64,000 nt of DNA from assembly GCF_003285005.1 (NCBI RefSeq), contig NZ_QMFA01000037.1:1-64000 (forward strand). The letters run 5' to 3'. The DNA comes from Paenibacillus sp. YN15 (lineage in GTDB: Bacteria > Bacillota > Bacilli > Paenibacillales > NBRC-103111). The notes below the pieces were generated by a model. That model saw nothing but the letters and a program-made list of their open reading frames with translations. It had not been told where the DNA came from and did not search any database. The position numbers and the translations under genes are program-made. Below are positions 34,858 through 43,899 of this stretch, piece after piece; position 1 is the first letter of the stretch, and each line of letters begins with the position of its first letter.

Positions 34858-35067
34858 AAAAATAAAATCCCTCCCAAAAATTGTCATTCAGGAAACCGGC
34901 AAAACAGGGCCTCCCAATTTGTTACCGCTTTCATTTGAAGCTCTTGAAATTTCGCTGAGTATCCCCCCTTCCCTGTCCCTTTCCATGATAAAAAAAACGG
35001 CTGGATGATTTTTGAAATATTTTTTGAAATAGTATAAAAATTTTTCGCACCTGTCCGAGCGCGCAAG

Positions 35068-35104
35068 CAAAAAAGAGGCTGCCCCCAAAATAAGGGACAA
35101 CCTC
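35068..35104 (-). terminator. terminator after the GH97 gene
   Basis: On the minus strand GAGGTTGTCCC pairs with GGGGGCAGCCTC (11 pairs, two G-U), followed by six T residues. It lies 38 bases beyond the stop at 35142, so the giant SLH gene probably needs its own promoter. Confidence 0.85.
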
Positions 35105-35141
35105 AGCAAAAGTGGCAAAGGCATGGATATCATCTGTCATT

Positions 35142-37016
35142 CTAATTGGGGGTGATCATGGCCACCCAGCCGTCAGCCGGCTGCAGAGCAATCCGTATGG
35201 CACCATCCCCAGGCTCCCGCCGCAGTTCCCGTCTCTCCAAAACTTCAGGCGTCGGACTCAAGACCTGGACGCCGCCCCAGCGGACATCGCCAAGCAGCGG
35301 GGCAAGCTCCAGCTCCACCGTCATCGCCTTGCCGGTGCCGTTCAATGCCGCCAGAAACCAGACCTGCCCGCTCCTGCGGGCCATCACGGCCAACCGGGCG
35401 ATATCGCTCACAGGCAGCACACGGGTCTCATCCCATACGCTGGGGATCGCCTTCAGCAGCTCCAAAGCCGGAGCAACCCGCTGGTCGCGCAGCAGCACCT
35501 CCGGATTCTCGGCGATCACCTGAAGCGGCGAGGTGAACAGGACGGCGGTGGCCAGCTGATGCGCCCATGTGGTAGCCCCCGGATTGGTGAAGCCCACCGG
35601 CGTATAATCGCCATGCCCGGCAACGAATCGGGTAAACGGCAGAGCGGCATTATGGAAGGCGGGGATCGGCCCCTCCTTCATCTTGTTCAGCTCCAGTCCG
35701 CGAATGCCTTCACGGGAGATTTCGTTGGGATAGGTCCGGGACTCTCCCGTCGGCTTGGAGATGCCGTGGAAGTTTATCATCAGCTTAAGCTCTGCGGCAA
35801 TCCGAAGGGCATTCACTTCGAAGTCGATAGAAGCCTTATCCTCACAGTCGATGAAATCGACCTTAAGGCCGGCACATCCCGCTTCCTTCACCTTGCGGAA
35901 GAAGCTGCGGATGCTGGCCCAGCCGTCCGCAGGATGGTTGATTTCCTTGGACCGTTTCCAGACGAAGACGCCGATCCCCCGTTCAGCGGCATAAGCCGTC
36001 AGCTCCCGCAGGCTGCCCCATGGATCGTCCCACCGCTCCCAGCCCTCGTCGATGGTCGTATATTCGAAGCCCAACTCCTGTGCGCAATCGATCATCCGGC
36101 GCTCCTCTTCCGGCGTGCCGGTTCCGAGGCTCCACCAGCGCCAGACGGAGCGGCCGGGCCGGATATAGCCCGTATCGGCGAACAACTCGGGAGACGGGGC
36201 CGGGTTCAGATTGGTCAACAGATCGGAATTGACCAGACCGTCCAAATCCGGACTGACCAGCACAACCCGCCAGGGCGTCACAATGGTCCCCGCAACCTCG
36301 AAGCCGTTCTCCCCTTCCGTAAAATTCGCCCGCAGCCGCCGTCCTTCCTGCGCCTCGATTCTCATGCCGCTGTAATCGGACAAGGCCGCTTCCATCACAG
36401 CCGCATACCGGACCCGTCGCCCATCCCCGCCGGCCAGATCATAGACCAGCGGCGTACCCTGCACCGGCCCCTGCCCGGATACCTCATGGAGCCGCTCCGC
36501 CGGGACCTTCAGCCATTCCCCCGCATAGCTCTTCAGCTTCCAGCCGTTATCCCGCTCGAAGTACCAGACGCTGCTGCCTGCCGGCATAGTCCAGCTGGAG
36601 GCCTCGCCGCCTACCAGGCGCGAGCCTGCTCCCGCTTCTCCGGGAATCACATACCGGAAGGCAAATCCGTCGTCGTAGCACCTGGCCATCAGCGTCCACA
36701 CGGTATCTGACGGCACATGCCGGATAGCGGCCGTCAACTGGAAGCAATGGTTTACCGCCTGCGTATGACAGCCCCTGGTGGGGTATGTTTCCCGGATTTC
36801 CGCAACGCTCCCGCCCTCTATCCGCACCTCCGAGCCTAAGCACACCCCATCCACCGTAATGCCAAGCTCCGATTCCTCAACAACGGACTCACCGTAAACC
36901 GCAACGGAATAGACCAATACTCCGGCGGATGAGAGGCGGATGTCGCCCTTCACCATACCGCCGGGGCTAACCAGAGTGAAGGTTTGCGCATGATGCTGTG
37001 CTGCCGATGCTTCCAT
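35142..37016 (-). CDS. GH97 glycoside hydrolase (probable alpha-galactosidase type)
   Basis: The 624-aa protein has the GH97 architecture: an N-terminal beta-super-sandwich (about 1-270), a TIM barrel (about 280-560) with SVWRWWSLGTG, TIDEGWERW, AGLKVDFIDCEDK and a PTGESRTYPNEISREG loop, and a C-terminal beta domain. The Asp in LKVDFID is where the retaining, alpha-galactosidase-like branch carries its nucleophile. No signal peptide is present, so it is probably cytoplasmic and acts on imported oligosaccharides. The ATG at 37016 is chosen because GGAGGAGG lies eight bases upstream; the one at 37034 has no site. It follows the binding-protein gene across a hairpin. Confidence 0.85.
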   Translation of the reverse strand: MEASAAQHHAQTFTLVSPGGMVKGDIRLSSAGVLVYSVAVYGESVVEESELGITVDGVCLGSEVRIEGGSVAEIRETYPTRGCHTQAVNHCFQLTAAIRHVPSDTVWTLMARCYDDGFAFRYVIPGEAGAGSRLVGGEASSWTMPAGSSVWYFERDNGWKLKSYAGEWLKVPAERLHEVSGQGPVQGTPLVYDLAGGDGRRVRYAAVMEAALSDYSGMRIEAQEGRRLRANFTEGENGFEVAGTIVTPWRVVLVSPDLDGLVNSDLLTNLNPAPSPELFADTGYIRPGRSVWRWWSLGTGTPEEERRMIDCAQELGFEYTTIDEGWERWDDPWGSLRELTAYAAERGIGVFVWKRSKEINHPADGWASIRSFFRKVKEAGCAGLKVDFIDCEDKASIDFEVNALRIAAELKLMINFHGISKPTGESRTYPNEISREGIRGLELNKMKEGPIPAFHNAALPFTRFVAGHGDYTPVGFTNPGATTWAHQLATAVLFTSPLQVIAENPEVLLRDQRVAPALELLKAIPSVWDETRVLPVSDIARLAVMARRSGQVWFLAALNGTGKAMTVELELAPLLGDVRWGGVQVLSPTPEVLERRELRREPGDGAIRIALQPADGWVAMITPN

Positions 37017-37035
37017 AAACCATTCCTCCTCCATT

Positions 37036-37076
37036 GAAAAAGGGGAAGCAAGCCTCCTTCGCTTTGCGCTTCCCCT
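37036..37076 (-). terminator. hairpin/attenuator between binding-protein and GH97 genes
   Basis: AGGGGAAGC (minus strand of 37076-37068) pairs with GCTTCCCCT (37049-37041), followed by TTTTT-C. The T run is short, so partial termination or transcript stabilisation is likely. Confidence 0.6.
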
Positions 37077-37091
37077 GTCATCTTATCGGGA

Positions 37092-38678
37092 CTATTTGGA
37101 GCCTTCCATTTTCTTGATAAACTCATTCATTTCCTTGACATAGTCTTCCCCTCCGGCTTTATACCAGCCGTCCAGAAGCTTGTCGAACTCGCTGACGGTT
37201 GCTTCGCCCACCACGATTTTCATCATGGTTTGGTCCCAAACCTTCTGGTAATCCATAAAGTTCGGCTTCTTTGAAGCCTCCGGCTGGAAGCCCAGATCCT
37301 TGCCCGCAATCACCGTATCCAGCGACTTCTGCAGCCAAGGCATGATCTTGCTCTCCACATCCTTGGGCGTTCCTGCCGTAATGAAGAATTCGGCGTCATA
37401 GGCCCTGCGCATGGAATTGCGGCGGATGTAGTTTTTCGGTGCGGGGTTAATCGCAACCTTCTCTCCATTTTGCAAGGCGTAATCTTGCCCCTCGTATCCG
37501 TCTACAACGGTGGGCCACAATTCATCCGACAGCCAGGAGTCCAGCAGCTCCACGATTTTTTGCGGATTTTTCGCCGACTTCGTAATTGCCCAGAAGCCCC
37601 ACAAGCCGGTTGGGCTGGTGGCCAGATTGCCGCCCTTCACTTCGCCCTTCTCATTCTGCACGTGAATGAAGGTAAGCTCCGCCTTGGGGTTCTGCTTCTG
37701 AACTTCTGTCAAATGCCAGGCGTAATGGCCGGCAAAGCCGGGATAAACACCGGTCAGTCCGCGCCAGAAGCGCTCCCGCTGCTTCGTGCCGTCGTTCAAT
37801 GCCGAGTCCGGATCGTACACGCCGGCCTTGTACATCTTGGTGGTGAACTCCAAGGCTTTTTTGAACGCGTCGCTCTGCTTGTCATACATCGGGTTCATAT
37901 ATTCGTAAGCGCCGCCGGCAGCCTTCTGCCATCCCAGCAGCCCGAAGGGACCGGTCAGAAGCGGGTCCAGCACCTTGCGGCCGTTATACGCCCCGGCATA
38001 GCCGTAGGTGTCGTTCTTGCCGTTTTTGTCCGGATCATTCTTCGTGAATTTGACCAGAATGTCCTCGAACTGGGCAATGGTCACTTCACTGTTGGCCGGA
38101 ATGGTGATGCCTACATTGTCCAGCCAGTCTTTGCGCACCCAGTAGCCGTCGTTGCGGACCACCGAGGTCCGCGGAATGCCGTAAATTTTCCCGTCCTGGT
38201 TGATCTTCAGTTGGTCCCACGAAGCGGGATACGTGAACTTCTCCAGATTTTTCGCTGACTTGATGTAGTCGTTGACCGGGATGAGAATGCCGTCCTTCAC
38301 CGCGTTCTGGAAGCTCTTCTCCGACGTATTGCCGAAGAACACCACATCCGGATATTCCCCCGACGCCAGCATAAGCTGCACACGCTCCACATAGCCTGTG
38401 GACGGCGGAATTTCGAAGGTCAGCTTCACATTGTTCTTTTTCTCCAGCTCCTGAATGAATTTGGCGTCGGTCTCGCTGATCTCCGGCTGGTCATAGTTCC
38501 CCATAATCTTAATCGCCACCGGCGCCGATGTGGTTGGCGCAGCCGTTGCGGCCCCTCCCGTGGCGCCGGGGGACGTTGTGGCGGCTTCATTGCCTGAGTC
38601 CGACCCTCCGCACGCAGCAGTAGTCATCAGCACGGCGGCTGACAGGACGGCCAGCATTCCTTTCCGTTTTTTGAACAT
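37092..38678 (-). CDS. extracellular sugar-binding lipoprotein, module 3 (proximal to GH97)
   Basis: The 528-aa protein has a lipoprotein signal with lipobox TTAAC near residue 23, a Ser/Thr/Ala-rich linker, and the family-1 binding fold with KNDPDKNGKNDTYGY. GGGAGGGG precedes the ATG. Its gene follows the two permease genes; a second, different binding protein gene lies upstream of them. Confidence 0.92.
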   Translation of the reverse strand: MFKKRKGMLAVLSAAVLMTTAACGGSDSGNEAATTSPGATGGAATAAPTTSAPVAIKIMGNYDQPEISETDAKFIQELEKKNNVKLTFEIPPSTGYVERVQLMLASGEYPDVVFFGNTSEKSFQNAVKDGILIPVNDYIKSAKNLEKFTYPASWDQLKINQDGKIYGIPRTSVVRNDGYWVRKDWLDNVGITIPANSEVTIAQFEDILVKFTKNDPDKNGKNDTYGYAGAYNGRKVLDPLLTGPFGLLGWQKAAGGAYEYMNPMYDKQSDAFKKALEFTTKMYKAGVYDPDSALNDGTKQRERFWRGLTGVYPGFAGHYAWHLTEVQKQNPKAELTFIHVQNEKGEVKGGNLATSPTGLWGFWAITKSAKNPQKIVELLDSWLSDELWPTVVDGYEGQDYALQNGEKVAINPAPKNYIRRNSMRRAYDAEFFITAGTPKDVESKIMPWLQKSLDTVIAGKDLGFQPEASKKPNFMDYQKVWDQTMMKIVVGEATVSEFDKLLDGWYKAGGEDYVKEMNEFIKKMEGSK

Positions 38679-38748
38679 TCAGATCCCCTCCCATTTGTGT
38701 GGAACGCATTGGTAAAGCTTTTTATAGCATCAGGGTAACCCCTGGCAG

Positions 38749-39621
38749 CTATCCTTTGACCGAACCCAGCATGATGCCCTTGACGAAATATTTTTGCAGG
38801 AACGGGTATACGCATAGTATCGGAATCATGACAATGATCAACGTGGCATATTTCAAGGTTTCGCTGGTGACGTTCTGGGCACCCATCTCCGCCGCATTGG
38901 CCTGCTCGGCCATGGTGCTGGCAGACTGGATCACCTCGCGCAGATACAGCATAAGCGGCCATTTGTTCTCGCTGCGGATGTAGACGATTCCGTTGAAGAA
39001 GTTATTCCAGTAGCCGACGGCTGCAAACAGGCACAACGTGGCGATAATCGGCTTGGACAGCGGGACGACGATGCGGAAGAGAATGAACGGGTCGGATGCC
39101 CCGTCGATCCGGGCCGCTTCCTCCAGCTCCTCGGGCAGCGATTCGAAGAAATTCTTCATCAGAATCAGGCTGAAGCCCGACAGCAGGGCGGGAAGGGCCA
39201 GAGCGGCCAACGTATCCAGCAAACCAAGGGAACGCATCAGGTAGAAATTCGGGATCAGCCCCCCGTTGAACAGCATGGTGAACACCACCAGCACCATCAG
39301 CGTCCGGCGTCCCTTCACGATCCGCTTGGACAAGGGATAAGCCGTCAGAATGTACAGGAGAATCCCGGTTCCGACCCCTGAGATCGTCACGATAATCGTA
39401 TTCAGGTAGCTTTTCCACAACAGGGCGCGCTTCATGATTTCTCTGTACGAATCGATATTGAATTCATGGGGCCAGATCATCATCGGGTTATTCACATACG
39501 CGCTGTAAGAGCTGAACGATACGGAAGCCACATTCAAGAACGGATACAGCATAACCGCGCAAATAATCGTAATCAGCGTATAGTTGACTGCATCGAAAAG
39601 ATCCCATTTTGCTTTTCTCAT
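38749..39621 (-). CDS. carbohydrate ABC transporter permease, LplC/YtcP type, module 3
   Basis: The 290-aa protein has six helices, the EAA loop EEAARIDGASDPFILFRIVVP, and the family ending YPFLQKYFVKGIMLGSVKG. The ATG at 39621 with AGGTG upstream is preferred to a GTG nine bases earlier. Only nine bases separate it from the partner permease gene. Confidence 0.92.
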   Translation of the reverse strand: MRKAKWDLFDAVNYTLITIICAVMLYPFLNVASVSFSSYSAYVNNPMMIWPHEFNIDSYREIMKRALLWKSYLNTIIVTISGVGTGILLYILTAYPLSKRIVKGRRTLMVLVVFTMLFNGGLIPNFYLMRSLGLLDTLAALALPALLSGFSLILMKNFFESLPEELEEAARIDGASDPFILFRIVVPLSKPIIATLCLFAAVGYWNNFFNGIVYIRSENKWPLMLYLREVIQSASTMAEQANAAEMGAQNVTSETLKYATLIIVMIPILCVYPFLQKYFVKGIMLGSVKG

Positions 39622-39630
39622 CCTGCTCAC

Positions 39631-40581
39631 CTACCAAATTTGTTTGCCGAACAGCTTCGCTATCCGGTTGGCCATGAGGATCAATACGAAGCCGACTGCC
39701 GCTTTGAACAGGCCCACCGCCGCACCGAAGGACAATCTGCCGTCGATGAGTCCGATCCGGTACGTATAGGTTTCGAAGACGTCGGCCACATCATAGGTTC
39801 TCGGATTATACAGCAGGAATACCTGCTCGAAGCCGTTGTCAAGAATATTGCCCAGCTGCAAAATCAACAGAACGATGATGGTCGAGGCGATGCCGGGAAG
39901 GGTGATGTAGCGGACCTGCTGTATCCGGGAAGCGCCGTCCATCCGGGCCGATTCGTACAGAGACGGATCAATGCCGGTCATGGCGGCCAGATAGATGATG
40001 GTTCCCCAGCCGACACCCTTCCACACCTCCGCCGATACCAGAATCGTCCGGAAATAACTCGGCTCCAGCAGGAAGGAGATGGGCTCGTGGCCCAGCGCTT
40101 TGATTACATGGTTGACCGGTCCCGTGGACGGCGACAGAAAATTCATGACTATTCCCGCCAGCACCACCCAGGAGATAAAGTGAGGCAGGTACAAAACGGT
40201 TTGCGACACACGCTTGAAGATGACGCTGCGCACTTCGTTTAGCATGATCGCCAAAATGATCGGCGCCGGGAACCCGAATATGATCTGGTAGCAGCTCAGC
40301 AAGAGCGAGTTCCGCAGCACAATGTAGAAGTCCTTGGACTGGAACAAGTACGCGAAATTCTCCAAGCCGATCCAATCGCTCCCCCAAATTCCCCGCACCA
40401 GGCTGAAATCCTTGAAGGCAATGACAATGCCGAACATGGGAATGTATTTAAAGACCAGCAGGTACAGAAAACCGGGGATCAGGAAAATATAAAGCCACTT
40501 ATGCAAGCTGAAATGCCTTCTCAGCTCACTTTTGCGCTCCGCTGCCGGAGCCTCCTCTTTCTTGTCGGCTGCCAACTCCAC
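39631..40581 (-). CDS. carbohydrate ABC transporter permease, LplB/YteP type, module 3
   Basis: The protein has about 316 aa with a Glu/Lys-rich N-terminus, six helices, the family strings FLIPGFLYLLVFKYIPMFGI and YESARMDGASRIQQVRYITLP, and ends IAKLFGKQIW. Two GTG codons can start it, at 40590 and 40581; the second is better spaced from GAGGGAG. Either way it overlaps or abuts the beta-helix gene stop at 40587, so the genes are coupled. Confidence 0.9.
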   Translation of the reverse strand: MELAADKKEEAPAAERKSELRRHFSLHKWLYIFLIPGFLYLLVFKYIPMFGIVIAFKDFSLVRGIWGSDWIGLENFAYLFQSKDFYIVLRNSLLLSCYQIIFGFPAPIILAIMLNEVRSVIFKRVSQTVLYLPHFISWVVLAGIVMNFLSPSTGPVNHVIKALGHEPISFLLEPSYFRTILVSAEVWKGVGWGTIIYLAAMTGIDPSLYESARMDGASRIQQVRYITLPGIASTIIVLLILQLGNILDNGFEQVFLLYNPRTYDVADVFETYTYRIGLIDGRLSFGAAVGLFKAAVGFVLILMANRIAKLFGKQIW

Positions 40582-40586
40582 GATGC

Positions 40587-42233
40587 TCACTCCCTCTCTT
40601 CAATCACGATGCGCTTCGTCGTGCGGGAATCGGTCCAGTACCGTTCTCCCCCCTTGGGGAATATATTCCCGGTAAGCCGCACGTTCTCCGCATGATGCAC
40701 ATCCACCCCCACCGGGACCCGCCAGAAGGTGCAATCTTCGATTACAATATCCTTGTTGTAGAAGCCCTTCAGCCCCTCGGTCCGGATGCCGATGCCCCCG
40801 GTTGCGCCGCAGCGGGGCGTATAGCCGCAGTTGTCGAAGGTGCAGCGACGCACCGTCACCTGCCCGGGATGCCCGCCCTCGAAGAATCCCGTCCATTCCG
40901 CCCCGATCAGAATGCCGGGGTTCATCAGGTTCCGGTAGTCCACATCCTCGATGGTCACCTGCCGATGCTTGACGATATGCCCGCACCCGGCAATGTTGCG
41001 GAAGGCCGAGCTGCGGATGGTATAGGACTCCGGCTCCCAACAGGCAGCAACCATATGCGCAGCGGGGGTAAAAGGGATGGAGTTCACCGGCTCGGCGAGC
41101 TCCACCCAATAATAGTGGCCGTTCTCTCCCTGTCCGTCCGGACGCCAGCTGCGGATGGTATTCCGGTATTCCTCCGAGCCGGCGAAGATGGATACCGTCG
41201 AGCCGTTCCGCAGAGGCGCGTAGCTCCATTTGGCCCACAGCCTCAAGCGTCTGTCATCCAGAATCCGGTCCACCAGCAGGAAGGTGCTGTGCATGTTCTG
41301 TCCGTCCATCCGCACGCCCTCCACGTACATATGTTCGATTTCGAACACACCTTCGCACTTATACATTTTCCAGGCATCCCGGGGGGCCGTGAACAGCAGA
41401 TTGCCCTCGGGCTGAAACCTGATCCGGCTGGCCTTCACATTGCGGCAGCACTCGGTCTGCATGGCGAATCCGTTGGAGCTTGACGTATGCAGATTGTCAA
41501 GGATCAGGTCCCGGCATTCCTTCAACTGAACCTGAAACTCCGTGTTGGCCCCCATGTGCCAGGAAAACCCTTCACCGATCTTCACTTGCCCCGCCACCAT
41601 GGCGCTGTCCAGGCGCAGCCTCCGCCCTTCGCCGCCTTCGATGCTCCGCCACACGGCTCCGGCCTCGGCCCCCTGGCCATAGGTTACGCTTTCACCCAGC
41701 AGCGCCTTGGTCTGCAGGTCGAAGCGGTTGGCGCAGAAGCAGGCCATTCCGTCCTTATGGGGATTGCCCTCGAATACATCCACAACAACGTAATCCTCGC
41801 CTCTTCCCACAACTACACCTGCACTGGAATATACAGGATCGCGGGTGAAGGCCAGATTCCGGAGCTGCAGGCCAGCGCACCGGTCCGCCCACAGAATGGC
41901 GGGCAGATACTGCTCGTTCTCTCCTGCATGGCAGCCGGCCAGAACGGTGGCAGGACGGCCGTTGGCGTCTGTAGCGCCCTCCAGCGTCAGCCCCTGCGCC
42001 CCGCATAACCACAGATGCCTCATGCACCATCCCGGATGCTTCTCGTCGCTGTCAACCACGAAGCTGTGCAGGGAGTAGCGGCCGGCCTCCAGCAGCACAC
42101 GGGCTTTCCCGTGTGCCGCCGCATAGGCGATGGCCGCCCGGAGTGCCGCCGCCTGGTCGGCCGGGTCATCCGGCACGGCCCCGAAATCCCGGACCAGCAC
42201 GTCGCGCTCCGCATCCTCTGCCAGTCGAACCAT
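40587..42233 (-). CDS. cytoplasmic right-handed beta-helix protein, possible glycosidase (GH110/GH28-like fold)
   Basis: The 548-aa protein begins with VRDFGAVPDDPADQAAALRAAI, the start of pectate-lyase-3-like beta-helix proteins, then has repeated short strands (for example LQLRNLAF, LILDNLHTSSSNG, VTIEDVDYRN, IVIEDCTFWR) typical of parallel beta-helix turns. Such folds occur in GH28, GH110 and polysaccharide lyases. No signal peptide or membrane segment is visible. It lies between a binding-protein gene and the permeases, so an imported oligosaccharide is the likely substrate. GH110 alpha-galactosidase activity would match the GH97 neighbour but is a guess; the catalytic carboxylates cannot be assigned. 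Confidence 0.7.
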   Translation of the reverse strand: MVRLAEDAERDVLVRDFGAVPDDPADQAAALRAAIAYAAAHGKARVLLEAGRYSLHSFVVDSDEKHPGWCMRHLWLCGAQGLTLEGATDANGRPATVLAGCHAGENEQYLPAILWADRCAGLQLRNLAFTRDPVYSSAGVVVGRGEDYVVVDVFEGNPHKDGMACFCANRFDLQTKALLGESVTYGQGAEAGAVWRSIEGGEGRRLRLDSAMVAGQVKIGEGFSWHMGANTEFQVQLKECRDLILDNLHTSSSNGFAMQTECCRNVKASRIRFQPEGNLLFTAPRDAWKMYKCEGVFEIEHMYVEGVRMDGQNMHSTFLLVDRILDDRRLRLWAKWSYAPLRNGSTVSIFAGSEEYRNTIRSWRPDGQGENGHYYWVELAEPVNSIPFTPAAHMVAACWEPESYTIRSSAFRNIAGCGHIVKHRQVTIEDVDYRNLMNPGILIGAEWTGFFEGGHPGQVTVRRCTFDNCGYTPRCGATGGIGIRTEGLKGFYNKDIVIEDCTFWRVPVGVDVHHAENVRLTGNIFPKGGERYWTDSRTTKRIVIEERE

Positions 42234-42251
42234 TCCCTTCTCCTCCCCTCG

Positions 42252-43772
42252 TCATTGCAGCAGCCCTTGCTCTTCCAACTGCCGCTGCGCCGTCTTCATA
42301 TACGAATCGTAGCCGTATTTCGCTTCCAGGGTGCGCACAAACTCGTCGTACTCCTCCAACGGACGGTTGCCATAGATGAACTTGTACGTCTGCTCCATGA
42401 TGTAGCGCTTGATGTCCGCCGCCGGGTAGTCGTCCGGCATCTGGACGAACGAGTCGTACACCTTGATCCGCGGCTGGGCGATGGCGAAGCGGAAGTACGG
42501 CTCCGCCGCCGGGAATTTGGTCTGGAGGTACGTCATTTCCTCCCGGCCCAGCAGCTGGTACAGATGGGAATACAGCACCTCGTTGATTTTGTCCGTGGGC
42601 TTGACATCGCTGCCGTCCATGGTGTAATGCACGTTCTTCAGCCCGTACTGTACAAGACGGGAGCCCTCCGGCGAGGACATGTAGGTCAGAAGCCGGATGA
42701 TCGCCTCCAGCTTGCCCGGCTCATTCTGCAACGTCACCGGCATGACCAGAATGCTGCGGGCGCCGAAATCGTCGATTTCGTTATAGGCTCCGCCCGGCCC
42801 TTCCGGCGGCGGGATCTGAATCCACCTGGCATTCGGCTGCAGCTCTTCGATTTGCTTCGCCGTGTCCTTGTTGATGACCATCGGCCAATTGAAGTTAAGC
42901 ACGCCCACCTGGCCCTGGTAGGCCTTGTTCACCTGCTGCATCTTCGTGTTGGCCAGGAAATCCGGGTCCACAACTCCGCTCACTACCATCTCCCTCAGGA
43001 AAGCCAGCGCCTGCTTCATGGACGGATCGTAAACGGAATTGGTCAGCAGACCATCCTTGATATACAGTTTCCCGGGAAACGTCGTGCCGAATGCGCCGAA
43101 AATCTGGTCCAGCGCGTTGGTAACCGGATTTCCCGTGAAGCCGTAGGTATCATTCTTGCCGTTGCCGTCCGGATCTTTCTCGGTAAAGGCCTTCATCACC
43201 AGCATCAGCTCCTGCAGAGTGGCCGGGGGATTCATGCCCACCCGCTCCAGCCAGTCCTGCCGCAGCCACAAGGTATATTGGGGAGCCGGGGAAGTCTTGG
43301 GGATGCCAAACACCTTGCCGTCCACCGTCCCCGTGGCCAGGGAATCCTCGCCGACGAAGTGGATTGCCGATTCCAGCTGTTCCAGATAGGGAGTCAGGTC
43401 CAAAAGCGCCCCCTGCCGGGAGAGCCGGATCATATCCATCCGGTCCACATAAAATATATCCGGGGGACTGTTGCCTGCGATCCGCAGGTTCCAATGGTTT
43501 CGGTAATCCACCCCTCCGACCAAAGAGGTAATCTTCAGATCGATGCCCACCGCTTTGTCCAGTTCCTGCTTGATGACGTCCTGGGAGGCGTCGGCCGGCA
43601 GGGTGTTCTGGGCCGAAACCATGGCTTCGATTTTCACCCGGGTCACGGGTCCGCCGCCGTTTCCGACTTCCTGCTCCGCCCCTCCGGACGGCTGCCTGCA
43701 GCCTGCCAGACTTATCGAAAGCAACAGGATGACGGCCAATGCGGGAACGATGCGCGATCGCTGCTTGCTCAT
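42252..43772 (-). CDS. extracellular sugar-binding lipoprotein, module 3 (first gene)
   Basis: The 506-aa protein starts at the ATG at 43772 with GGGAG upstream; a 20-residue upstream extension lacks a site. The lipobox is SLAGC near residue 25. The binding fold includes KDPDGNGKNDTYGF. It is first in the transcript before the beta-helix gene. It differs clearly from the second binding protein at 37092. Confidence 0.9.
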   Translation of the reverse strand: MSKQRSRIVPALAVILLLSISLAGCRQPSGGAEQEVGNGGGPVTRVKIEAMVSAQNTLPADASQDVIKQELDKAVGIDLKITSLVGGVDYRNHWNLRIAGNSPPDIFYVDRMDMIRLSRQGALLDLTPYLEQLESAIHFVGEDSLATGTVDGKVFGIPKTSPAPQYTLWLRQDWLERVGMNPPATLQELMLVMKAFTEKDPDGNGKNDTYGFTGNPVTNALDQIFGAFGTTFPGKLYIKDGLLTNSVYDPSMKQALAFLREMVVSGVVDPDFLANTKMQQVNKAYQGQVGVLNFNWPMVINKDTAKQIEELQPNARWIQIPPPEGPGGAYNEIDDFGARSILVMPVTLQNEPGKLEAIIRLLTYMSSPEGSRLVQYGLKNVHYTMDGSDVKPTDKINEVLYSHLYQLLGREEMTYLQTKFPAAEPYFRFAIAQPRIKVYDSFVQMPDDYPAADIKRYIMEQTYKFIYGNRPLEEYDEFVRTLEAKYGYDSYMKTAQRQLEEQGLLQ

Positions 43773-43899
43773 GCTTCTCCCGTCCCTTTCCTCAAGGTGT
43801 ACACGGCTTGAACAGCTTCCGTGGTTCATCACCTAACTATAGTGTACACCCTGAGGCAGAGCCGCAACCTTTCAATTTTTCTAAAAAAGCTTTAAAATT

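Noticed and set aside
34888-35067. Small genes of 60-81 codons upstream of the giant SLH gene
   Set aside because: They overlap a terminator and a very AT-rich leader and have no protein motif or good ribosome site; a promoter region is more likely.
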